From positions 1-6,698 of the forward strand of contig JAFARM010000418.1 of the NCBI GenBank assembly GCA_019245455.1: a stretch of DNA of 6,698 nucleotides, in the 5' to 3' direction. The notes under the pieces were generated by a model. That model worked only from the letters and a program-made list of their open reading frames with translations. It did not search any database and had not been told where the DNA came from. The position numbers and the translations under genes were made by a program. Positions 1-6,262 of this stretch are shown here, piece by piece (within the stretch, counting starts at the first letter, position 1; each line of letters opens with the position of its first letter). This DNA is from Sphingomonadaceae bacterium. GTDB lineage: Bacteria > Pseudomonadota > Alphaproteobacteria > Sphingomonadales > Sphingomonadaceae.

Positions 1-69
1 CCGGCGCAGGACGGGACCCATCCTGTACGACCCGCCGTGCTTGATGGTCCCGGCCTGCGCCGGGATGAC
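1..69. repeat. Dispersed palindromic repeat, GTCATCCC type, cut by the left window edge
   Basis: Positions 1-22 and 43-63 form an inverted repeat: the reverse complement of the left arm matches the right arm with one missing base and one mismatch. The spacer is about 20 bases. The right arm continues to GGGATGAC at 62-69, so the left arm probably begins with GTCATCCC just outside the window. The GGGACCCATC core at 13-22 recurs exactly at 2966-2975, where a relative of this element lies between aguA and aguB. Similar intergenic palindromes are common in sphingomonad genomes (general knowledge). No coding role is apparent; hairpin formation in RNA or DNA is possible. Confidence 0.6.
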
Positions 70-139
70 AGTGGGGGGAGGCGTCGGCACCCGTTGCTCG
101 CCGCCTTCTGCGGTGGCATGGACACGGCCACGCCGCCAG

Positions 140-268
140 GCTCCTCCCCCGCCGGGGGAGGTGGCACGGCGCAGCCGTGACGGAGGGGGCCGGCGCGAGC
201 GGCCACGGCGACGTGCACCGCCCCCTCCGTCGCGCTTCGCGCGCCACCTCCCCCCAAGGGGGAGGAGC
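140..268. repeat. Paired-hairpin inverted repeat element upstream of the M28 peptidase gene
   Basis: Two arms of about 50 bases (140-190 and 220-268) are reverse complements with few differences, separated by a 29-base centre (191-219). Each arm has its own short palindromes: the outer part carries CTCCTCCCCC facing GGGGGAGG, and the inner part a short hairpin (CACGGCGCAGCCGTG on the left, GCGCGCTTCGCGCGC-like on the right) before the GGAGGGGGC end. The inner hairpins differ in sequence but both keep pairing, which suggests compensated change. The right end lies 12 bases before the M28 start codon, so it sits in the 5' leader. No target-site duplication is obvious and there is no transposase, so this is a dispersed palindromic repeat or MITE-like relic. 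Confidence 0.7.
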
Positions 269-280
269 AATGGAGGCCTC

Positions 281-1954
281 ATGAAGTCTGCCGTCTTTGC
301 CGCCCTGCTCGTCGCCGCCCCCGCCGCCGCCGCGACCCCATCGGGCATCAGCGACGCCAGCCTGAAGGCCGACACGGCGCAGCTCGCCTCCGACGCGTTC
401 GAGGGGCGCAAGCCCGGGACGCCCGGCGGCGACAAGGCGGTCGCCTATATCGAGCAGCGCTTCGCCGCGATTGGGCTCGAGGCCGGCAATCACGGCCGCT
501 GGACGCAGGACGTGCCGCTGGTGACGATCACCACCGCGCCGACGCCGCTGGTGCTGAGCGGATGCGCCGGTGGGGCGCAGGAGTGCCGCGCCGCGACCCG
601 GACGGCGCTCAGCTACGGCACCGACGTCGTTCTCTGGACCAAGCGGCAGGTGGCGACGCAAACGCTGGCCAACTCCCCCGTCGTCTTCGTCGGCTACGGC
701 ATTACCGCGCCCGAGAAAGGCTGGGACGACTATGCCGGCCTTGACGTGCGCGGCAAGACGGTCGTCATCCTGGTCAACGACCCCGACTGGCAGACGCCCA
801 CCGCGGGCAAGGACGCCGGCCCGTTCGAGGGGCGCGCCGAGACCTATTACGGCCGCTACACCTACAAGTTCGAGGAGGCCGCGCGCCACGGCGCCGCCGC
901 CGCCTTCGTCGTCCACGACACCGAACCCGCCGGCTATGGCTGGAACGTCATCACGACGAGCTGGACCGGCCCGCAGATCGACCTCGACCAGCCCGACAAG
1001 GGCATGGGCCGCGTCGGCGTCGAGGGCTGGATCACCAAGGCGGCGTTCGAGCGGATGCTGGGGGCGGCGGCGACGGGCAAGGACCTGTTCGCGCTGACCA
1101 AGGCGGCGCAGACCAAGGGCTTCCGCGCCGTGCCGCTGGGCCTGCAGGCCTCGGCGACGCTCAGCAACGAGATCACCCATTCGGCATCGAAGAACGTCAT
1201 CGGCGTCATCCCCGGCAGGCGCTTCCCGAGCGAGACGGTGCTCGTCACCGCCCACTGGGACCACCTCGGCCGCTGCCCGGCGGACGCGACCGGCGACGAC
1301 ATCTGCAACGGCGCGGTCGACAATGCGTCGGGGGTGGCGGGCGTGCTGACCCTTGCTGAGGCGTTCGCGCGGGGGCCGCAGCCGGCGCGGACGGTCGTGT
1401 TCATGGCGGTGACCGGCGAGGAATCGGGCCTGCTCGGCTCGCGCTGGTACGCCGAGCACCCGGTCTATCCGCTCGCGCTGACCGCCGGCGGGGTCAACAT
1501 GGACGGGCTGAACGTCGGCGGGCGGACGCACGACATCACCATTTCGGGCGGCGGCAAGTCCGACCTCGACACCATGGCCACCCTCGTCGCCAAGGCGCAG
1601 GGCCGCTTCGTCGCCCCCGAGCCGAGCCCGGAGAAGGGCGGCTATTTCCGCTCCGACCACTTCAGCTTTGCGAAGCTCGGCGTGCCGATGCTCCGCGCCG
1701 GCAGCGGTGTCGACCGCTTGGATGGCGGCATCCCGGCGGGGCAGGCGGCGGCGGCCGACTATACCGCCCACCGCTACCACCAGCCGAGCGACAATTACGA
1801 CCCGAAGTGGGACTGGTCGGGCGCGGTCGAGGACCTCGATCTCTACTACGCCGTGCTGCGCGGCCTTGCCGACAGCCACGCCTGGCCCAACTGGTATGCG
1901 GGCACCGAGTTCAAGGCGATCCGCGACACGACCGCCGGCGAGCGCCACCCGTGA
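281..1954 (+). CDS. Secreted M28-family zinc metallopeptidase (aminopeptidase-like) with PA-type insert
   Basis: Likely an exported aminopeptidase that removes N-terminal residues from peptides in the periplasm or outside the cell; substrate preference cannot be read. The 557-residue product starts with a Sec-type signal peptide (MKSAVFAALLVAAPAAAA, cleavage near Ala18). A protease-associated-like region spans about 105-300 and the M28 catalytic domain about 300-545. The M28 ligands are all visible: H325 and D327 in AHWDHLG, D347 in DNASG, catalytic E380 and ligand E381 in GEESG, D408 in NMDG, H460 in RSDH. C331 and C342 may pair as a disulfide. The frame is open upstream to about position 41, but I chose ATG 281 because the signal peptide begins there and the upstream part is repeat DNA. 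GGAGG at 272-276 is a rather close ribosome site. The stop overlaps the aguA start. Exact peptidase subtype is uncertain. Confidence 0.93.
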   Translation: MKSAVFAALLVAAPAAAATPSGISDASLKADTAQLASDAFEGRKPGTPGGDKAVAYIEQRFAAIGLEAGNHGRWTQDVPLVTITTAPTPLVLSGCAGGAQECRAATRTALSYGTDVVLWTKRQVATQTLANSPVVFVGYGITAPEKGWDDYAGLDVRGKTVVILVNDPDWQTPTAGKDAGPFEGRAETYYGRYTYKFEEAARHGAAAAFVVHDTEPAGYGWNVITTSWTGPQIDLDQPDKGMGRVGVEGWITKAAFERMLGAAATGKDLFALTKAAQTKGFRAVPLGLQASATLSNEITHSASKNVIGVIPGRRFPSETVLVTAHWDHLGRCPADATGDDICNGAVDNASGVAGVLTLAEAFARGPQPARTVVFMAVTGEESGLLGSRWYAEHPVYPLALTAGGVNMDGLNVGGRTHDITISGGGKSDLDTMATLVAKAQGRFVAPEPSPEKGGYFRSDHFSFAKLGVPMLRAGSGVDRLDGGIPAGQAAAADYTAHRYHQPSDNYDPKWDWSGAVEDLDLYYAVLRGLADSHAWPNWYAGTEFKAIRDTTAGERHP

Positions 1955-2925
1955 CCGCGCGCCAGCCGGCCGAGTGGGCGCCTCACGTGGCGACGTGGAC
2001 CGCCTTTCCCAGCCATCCCGACCTGTGGGAGGATGACCTCGGCCCGGCGCAGGCCGAGGTTGCGGCCATGGTCTGGGCGATCGCCGAGCACGAACGGGTC
2101 GAGCTGCTCGTCGCCACCGAGGACGCCGCCGCCGCCGCGCACGAAGCGCTGCACGGGGCCAACGTCCGCTTCCACCGGGTCGGCTTCGGCGACATCTGGC
2201 TGCGCGACACCGGCCCGCTGTTCTTGGGCAGCGAGGCGGGGCCGGCGGCGGCGGGGTTCCGCTTCAACGGCTGGGGCGGCAAATACCACCTCGATGGCGA
2301 TGAGGCAGTGGCCGGGTTCGTCGCGCACGCGGCCGGCGTGCCCCTCGCCCGCCACGACTGGGTGCTCGAGGGCGGGGCGATCGAGGTCGACGGCACCGGC
2401 CTGTGCGTGACGACCGAGGCGTGCCTGCTCAACCCCAACCGCAACCCGCGCATGGACCGCGGCGAGGTCGAATCGCACCTGCGCCGCGACCTCGGCATTA
2501 CCCAAGTGCTGTGGCTCGGCGACGGGCTGGCGAACGACCATACCGACGGCCACGTCGACAATCTCGCCCGCTTCGTCGCGCCCGGCGTGCTGGCGCTGCC
2601 GAGGCCAAGCGGCAGCGACGACCCCAACGCCGACGCCTTCGCCGACGCGCACGAGCGCGCCCGCGACTTCGGGTTGGACGTGGTCCGCATCCCCTCGCCG
2701 GGACGGGTCGAGGCGGGCGGTGAGGTCGTGCCCGCCAGCCACATGAACTGGTACGTCGCCAACGGCGTCGTCGTCGTGCCGGTGTACGGCACCGGCCATG
2801 ACGACGCGGCGGTGGCGGCAATCGCCGCGCTGTTCCCGGGCCGGCGCACGGTCGGCCTGCGCGCGAACGCGATCCTGACCGGCGGCGGCAGCTTCCACTG
2901 CATCACCCAGCAGCAGCCGGGGTGA
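1951..2925 (+). CDS. aguA: Agmatine deiminase (agmatine iminohydrolase)
   Basis: Hydrolyses agmatine to N-carbamoylputrescine and ammonia in the cytoplasm, the first step of agmatine-to-putrescine conversion. The 324-residue protein belongs to the PAD_porph/agmatine deiminase branch of the guanidino-modifying superfamily. It opens with the typical PAEWAPH...WTAFPSHPDLWEDDL. Expected active-site residues are present: D86 in WLRDTGP, E140 in VLEGG, H201 and D203 in DGHVDN, and nucleophile C317 in the terminal HCITQQQP. WGGKYHLDGD (from W108) is also typical. It is somewhat shorter than the roughly 340-370 residues of many homologues, but nothing essential is lost. The GTG at 1951 is chosen because homology starts right after it and it forms a GTGA overlap with the M28 stop; only a weak GGCGAG precedes it, so translation is probably coupled. 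H197 replaces the Glu of the more familiar GDETDGHVDN motif. The next pathway enzyme, aguB, lies 440 bases downstream. Confidence 0.95.
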   Translation: MTARQPAEWAPHVATWTAFPSHPDLWEDDLGPAQAEVAAMVWAIAEHERVELLVATEDAAAAAHEALHGANVRFHRVGFGDIWLRDTGPLFLGSEAGPAAAGFRFNGWGGKYHLDGDEAVAGFVAHAAGVPLARHDWVLEGGAIEVDGTGLCVTTEACLLNPNRNPRMDRGEVESHLRRDLGITQVLWLGDGLANDHTDGHVDNLARFVAPGVLALPRPSGSDDPNADAFADAHERARDFGLDVVRIPSPGRVEAGGEVVPASHMNWYVANGVVVVPVYGTGHDDAAVAAIAALFPGRRTVGLRANAILTGGGSFHCITQQQPG

Positions 2926-3365
2926 GGCGCGCGCTTCGCTCAACGCTGTCATCTCCGCGAAAGCTGGGACCCATCTCCCGAAGCGGCTCCAGCCGCGTCG
3001 CTCATTCGGGCGAGCGGATGGGTGTGGCCCGCCCGCACCCTACAGCCGCCGTCTGCGCGCGCGTCTTGACTAGTAGGAAGCCGTTTCCGACCCTCACCGA
3101 ACGACGTGGGAGGACGAGCGATGGACAAGCGAAGCGCAGCGGTGGCGGCGGCGGCAGGCGCGGCGGCGGTGCCGTCCTTCGCCGGCAGCACGCGGCAAAG
3201 GAACCGTGGCGGTTCGCCCGGGAGCGGGTCCCGGGGGTACTTAACGTTACCTTTGTCAACTTCCGTTCATCCTGGCGAGCCGCCGCTCACCGCTCCGGTT
3301 CGCCCGCCTGCCGCCGCCCGACCGCCGTGCTTCCGTGCGCCGCCGCGCTCGGCTAGGGAGCGCGC
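2926..3365. other. 440-base gap between aguA and aguB without a convincing gene
   Basis: The gap holds the palindromic repeat at 2948-3023, then a GC-rich stretch, then two small hairpins in tandem: AACCG/CGGTT at 3202-3214 and CCCGGGA/TCCCGGG at 3217-3235 (7-base stem, 5-base loop). Directly after comes an unusually AT-rich island (about 3238-3270), including the imperfect palindrome GGTACTTAACGTTACC (3236-3251) with a perfect TAACGTTA core. From about 3271 to 3350 I see only GC-rich sequence. The open frames crossing the gap use codons unlike the flanking genes (TTA twice in one frame) and resemble no protein I know. A promoter or leader for aguB is the most likely content, but I cannot point to a clear -35/-10 pair. 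Confidence 0.5.
2948..3023. repeat. Decayed dispersed palindromic repeat between aguA and aguB
   Basis: It starts GTCATCTCCGCGAAAGC and runs into GGGACCCATC (2966-2975), aligning over 28 bases with the reverse complement of the repeat at 43-69 at roughly four positions in five. The stretch ACCCATCTCCCGAA (2969-2982) is mirrored by TTCGGG...GATGGGT at 3005-3023, with extra bases in the right arm. The far arm lacks the final GGATGAC seen in the first copy, so the element looks truncated or eroded. It begins 22 bases after the aguA stop and could act as an mRNA 3' hairpin or attenuate read-through to aguB, but there is no T-tract for a classic terminator. Confidence 0.5.
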
Positions 3366-4211
3366 ATGACCATCACCGTCGCCGCCCTCCAACTCGCCTT
3401 CACCGACGACATGGACGCCGACATCGCCGCGACCGCCGCCGCCGTGCGCGCGGCGGCGGCGAGGGGCGCGCAGGTCATCCTGCCGCCCGAGCTGTTCCAG
3501 GGCTTTTACTTCTGCCGCCACGAACGCGACACGTTCTTCGCCCGCGCCTTCCCGACTCAAGAGCACCCTGCGGTCGCGGCGATGCAGCAGGTCGCGCGCG
3601 AGACCGGCACGTACATCCCGGCGAGCTTCTTCGAGGCCGACGGCCCGCATCATTACAACAGCCTGGCGATGATCGACCCCGCGGGCCGCGTCATGGGCGT
3701 CTACCGCAAGAGCCACATCCCCGACGGGCCGGGGTATGAGGAGAAGTTCTACTTCCGCCCCGGCAACACCGGGTTCAAGGTGTGGGACACCGCGCACGGC
3801 CGCATTGGCGTCGGCATCTGCTGGGACCAGTGGTTCCCCGAGACCGCGCGGGCGATGATGCTGATGGGGGCGGAGGTGCTGTTCTACCCGACCGCGATCG
3901 GCTCCGAGCCGGCCGAGCCCAACCTCGACACGCGGCGGATGTGGATCCGCGCCATGGTCGGCCACGCGGTGTCGAACGTCGTGCCGGTGGTCGCCGCGAA
4001 CCGCACGGGGGTCGAGGAGGACCAGCGCTTCTACGGCAACAGCTTCATCGCCGACCAGCGCGGCGACCTCGTCGACGAACTCGGCACCGACGAGACGGGG
4101 GCGGTGGTGGCGACGTTCGACCTCGCCGAGGTGCGGGCGAACCGGGCGAGCTTCGGGTTTTTCAGGGACCGGCGGCCGGAGTTGTACGGAAGATTGGCGC
4201 GGGATGAATAG
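3366..4211 (+). CDS. aguB: N-carbamoylputrescine amidase
   Basis: Hydrolyses N-carbamoylputrescine to putrescine, CO2 and ammonia in the cytoplasm, completing the route begun by AguA. The 281-residue protein is a single nitrilase-superfamily domain of near-normal length for this enzyme. The Glu-Lys-Cys triad is visible: E42 in LPPELFQG, K115 in YRKSHIPDGPGYEEKFYF, and nucleophile C152 in GICWDQWFPE. The long YRKSHIPDGPGYEEKFYFRPG stretch and the C-terminal RRPELYGRL are characteristic of carbamoylputrescine amidases rather than other nitrilase relatives such as beta-ureidopropionase. The ATG at 3366 is preceded by AGGGAG (3355-3360) with 5 bases of spacing, a good ribosome site, so it can be translated independently of aguA. 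The stop (TAG, 4209-4211) is followed almost at once by the inverted repeat at 4214-4329. Confidence 0.96.
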   Translation: MTITVAALQLAFTDDMDADIAATAAAVRAAAARGAQVILPPELFQGFYFCRHERDTFFARAFPTQEHPAVAAMQQVARETGTYIPASFFEADGPHHYNSLAMIDPAGRVMGVYRKSHIPDGPGYEEKFYFRPGNTGFKVWDTAHGRIGVGICWDQWFPETARAMMLMGAEVLFYPTAIGSEPAEPNLDTRRMWIRAMVGHAVSNVVPVVAANRTGVEEDQRFYGNSFIADQRGDLVDELGTDETGAVVATFDLAEVRANRASFGFFRDRRPELYGRLARDE

Positions 4212-4213
4212 CT

Positions 4214-4329
4214 TCCCCTCCCCTTCAGGGGAGGGGCGAGAGACGCGCGGAACGCGCGGCCCGGGGGTGGGGCAGTGCGGTAATCCGCTGACTTCCCCAC
4301 CCCCGGCCCCTCCCCTGAAGGGGAGGGGA
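4214..4329. repeat. Perfect 24-base inverted repeat element filling the convergent gap; possible two-way terminator
   Basis: The 24 bases at 4214-4237 are the exact reverse complement of 4306-4329. Each arm is itself a hairpin: CCCCTCCCC, a 4-base loop (TTCA or TGAA), GGGGAGGGG. A second inner pair, CCGGGGGTGGGG (4261-4272) and CCCCACCCCCGG (4295-4306), is also perfect. The left arm has about 23 extra bases between its two parts (about 4238-4260), which include the tandem copies ACGCGCGGA/ACGCGCGGC; in the right arm the parts abut. The element starts 2 bases after the aguB stop and ends 10 bases before the stop of the opposing ABC-F gene, so RNA from either side would end in a strong hairpin. 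No T-tract is present, so Rho-independent termination in the strict sense is doubtful. Confidence 0.75.
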
Positions 4330-4339
4330 GGCTGCAGCC

Positions 4340-6226
4340 CTACGCCGCCAGCGCCTCGCTCGCCGCCAGCCACTTCGCCTCGGCCTCTTCGAGCGCCTTC
4401 GCCACCGTCGCGCGGGTCTTCATCAGCGCCGGGACGCCGGCCAGCCGGTCGGCCCCGGTCGCCTTCGCCGGGTCGGCGAGCGCGGCGTCGAGCTGCGCCA
4501 GGCGGGTCGCCAGCCGCGTCATGTCGGCCTCGGCCTCACGGGCGCTGCGCTTGAGGACGACCGCCTTCGCTCGGTCGGCCTGGCTTTCGGCGCGGGCGAC
4601 GTGGCCGGGCTTGGCCGGTGCGGTTGCCGGGCGCTTCTGGGGGCGCGCCTCGCCGCGGCCGAGGATGCGGTCGGTATAGTCGTCGAGGCTGCCAGCGAAC
4701 TCGCCGGCATGACCATCCTCGACCAGCACCAGCCGGTCGGCGGCGGCCTCGACCATGTGGCGGTCGTGGCTGACGACGACGACCGCGCCGCCATAGTCGT
4801 TCAGCGCCTGCACCAGCGCCTCGCGCGCGTCGACGTCGAGGTGGTTGGTCGGCTCGTCGAGGATCAAGAGGTGCGGCGCGTCGCGGGTGATGATGGCGAG
4901 GGCCAGCCGCGCCCGCTCGCCGCCGCTCATCTTGCCGACCTTCTGCTCGGCCATCGCGCCCGAGAAGCCGAAGCGCCCGAGCTGGCCCCTGACCGCTGCC
5001 GGCTTCGCGCCGGGCATGGCGCGCGTCATGTGCTCGAGCGGTGTGTCGTCGGCGTCGAGCTCCTCGACCTGGTACTGAGTGAAATAGCCGACCTTGAGCT
5101 TGGTCGTCGCCGCCACCGCGCCGTCCAGCGCCGGCAGCTGCCCGGCGAGCAGGCGCGCCAGCGTCGTCTTGCCGTTGCCGTTGCGGCCCAGCAGCGCCAG
5201 CCGGTCGTCGGGGTCGAGGCGGAGGTCGATGTTCGACAGCACCGGCCGCCCGCCATAGCCGACGGCGGCATGGTCGAGCTGGACCAGCGGCGGCTTCAAG
5301 GCGGCGGGCGAGGGGAAGTCGAACACCAGGCTGGGATCGGTCGCGACCTCGGCGATCGGCTGCATCTTGGCCAGCGCCTTCGCCCGCGACTGCGCCTGCT
5401 TGGCGGTCGACGCGCGCGCCGAGTTCCGCGCGATATAGTCCTGGAGCTTCGCCCGCTGCGCCGCCTGCGCCTCGCGTGCGCTCGACAGCTGCGCCAGCCG
5501 CTCGTTGCGCTGCCGCTCGAAGTCGTCGTAGCCGCCGGGGTAGAGCGTGATCTTGCCGCCCTCCAGATGCAGGATGTGGTCGACGACATTGTTCAGCAGG
5601 TCGCGCTCGTGGCTGATGACGATCATCGTCGCGCGGTAGGTCTTGAGGAAGCTCTCCAGCCACAGCGTCGCTTCGAGGTCGAGGTGGTTCGACGGCTCGT
5701 CGAGCAGCAGCAGGTCGGGCTGCGAGAACAAGAGCGCAGCGAGCGCGACGCGCATCCGCCAGCCGCCCGAATAGCTGTCGAGCGGCCGGTGCTGCGCCGC
5801 CTCGTCGAAGCCGAGGCCGACGAGGATGCGCGCCGCGCGCGCCGGGGCGGTGTGGGCGTCGATCGCCGTCAGCCGCTCGTGGATCTCGGCGATGCGGTGG
5901 AGGTTGGCCGGGTCGGCGTGGTCGAGCCCCTCCTCCTCGGCGAGCAGGGCGGCGCGCTCGGTGTCGGCGGCGAGCACCGTCTCGAACGGCGTCGTGCTGC
6001 CCGCCGGTGCCTCCTGCGCGACATAGCCGATGCGGGCGGCCTTGGGCATATCGATGCCGCCGTCGTCGGGCGTGTTCGCCCTCGCGATCAGCTTCATCAG
6101 CGTCGACTTGCCCGCGCCGTTGCGCCCGATCAGCCCGACCCGCGCGCGCGGCGGGATCGCCGCCGTCGCGCGGTCGAGGATGGTCCGCCCGCCAAGGCGG
6201 ACGGTGACGGCGTTGATCGACAGCAT
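4340..6226 (-). CDS. ABC-F family ATPase, YheS-like (ribosome-associated, not a transporter)
   Basis: A 628-residue protein with two ABC ATPase domains and no membrane segments, the layout of ABC-F proteins that bind the ribosomal E site and modulate translation. Domain 1: Walker A GRNGAGKST (K40), signature SGGWRMR (S153), Walker B LLLLDEPSNHLD (D176, E177), switch H206. The charged inter-domain linker lies at about 230-300. Domain 2: Walker A GRNGNGKTT (K353), signature SGGERAR (S434), Walker B LLILDEPTNHLD (D457, E458), switch H487. An Ala/Lys/Glu-rich C-terminal tail from about 540 to 628 is probably coiled coil. SGGWRMR, the linker KAKQAQSR-like stretch, the C-terminal tail and the total length (E. 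coli YheS is 637 residues) fit YheS better than Uup or EttA. Both ATPase sites look intact; the first has Ser for the usual Thr in DEPTNHLD. No clear ribosome site precedes ATG 6226. It lies 36 bases downstream of an S9 hydrolase gene on the same strand and may be co-transcribed. Confidence 0.93.
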   Translation of the reverse strand: MLSINAVTVRLGGRTILDRATAAIPPRARVGLIGRNGAGKSTLMKLIARANTPDDGGIDMPKAARIGYVAQEAPAGSTTPFETVLAADTERAALLAEEEGLDHADPANLHRIAEIHERLTAIDAHTAPARAARILVGLGFDEAAQHRPLDSYSGGWRMRVALAALLFSQPDLLLLDEPSNHLDLEATLWLESFLKTYRATMIVISHERDLLNNVVDHILHLEGGKITLYPGGYDDFERQRNERLAQLSSAREAQAAQRAKLQDYIARNSARASTAKQAQSRAKALAKMQPIAEVATDPSLVFDFPSPAALKPPLVQLDHAAVGYGGRPVLSNIDLRLDPDDRLALLGRNGNGKTTLARLLAGQLPALDGAVAATTKLKVGYFTQYQVEELDADDTPLEHMTRAMPGAKPAAVRGQLGRFGFSGAMAEQKVGKMSGGERARLALAIITRDAPHLLILDEPTNHLDVDAREALVQALNDYGGAVVVVSHDRHMVEAAADRLVLVEDGHAGEFAGSLDDYTDRILGRGEARPQKRPATAPAKPGHVARAESQADRAKAVVLKRSAREAEADMTRLATRLAQLDAALADPAKATGADRLAGVPALMKTRATVAKALEEAEAKWLAASEALAA

Positions 6227-6262
6227 GGCCGCGCCGTAGCACGCGGCGGCAAGGTGCGGAAG

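Noticed and set aside
140..268. Insertion sequence or CRISPR-like array
   Set aside because: No transposase, no target-site duplication found, only two inverted arms and no regular direct repeats with spacers.
41..280. Open upstream extension of the M28 reading frame (80 extra residues)
   Set aside because: It is Arg/Pro-rich, runs through the inverted repeat at 140-268, and lies before a clear signal peptide starting at 281; open only because stop codons are rare at this GC content.
1846..2952. Long minus-strand open frame opposite aguA
   Set aside because: It is the mirror of a strongly supported gene in GC-rich DNA; its product has no family motifs.
3066..3094. TTGACT at 3066-3071 as a -35 box for aguB
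   Set aside because: No acceptable -10 sequence at 16-18 bases downstream (GACCCT/ACCCTC), and it would leave a leader of more than 250 bases.
3002..3259. Minus-strand open frame in the aguA-aguB gap
   Set aside because: No good start or ribosome site, Arg/Pro-rich product with no known relatives, crosses repeat DNA.
3121..3369. Possible 82-residue gene before aguB, with GGGAGGA at 3108-3114 and a stop sharing ATGA with the aguB start
   Set aside because: Codon use is unlike the real genes (TTA twice, CGA, many T- or A-ending codons after about codon 40), it spans the hairpins and the AT-rich island, and the product is low-complexity with no recognisable family. The ATGA overlap is expected in any frame open to that point. 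The ribosome-site match keeps it from being excluded outright.
4536..6242. Long minus-strand frame (568 residues) overlapping the ABC-F gene
   Set aside because: Arg/Ala/Pro-rich shadow of the ABC-F gene shifted by one frame; contains only garbled motif fragments.
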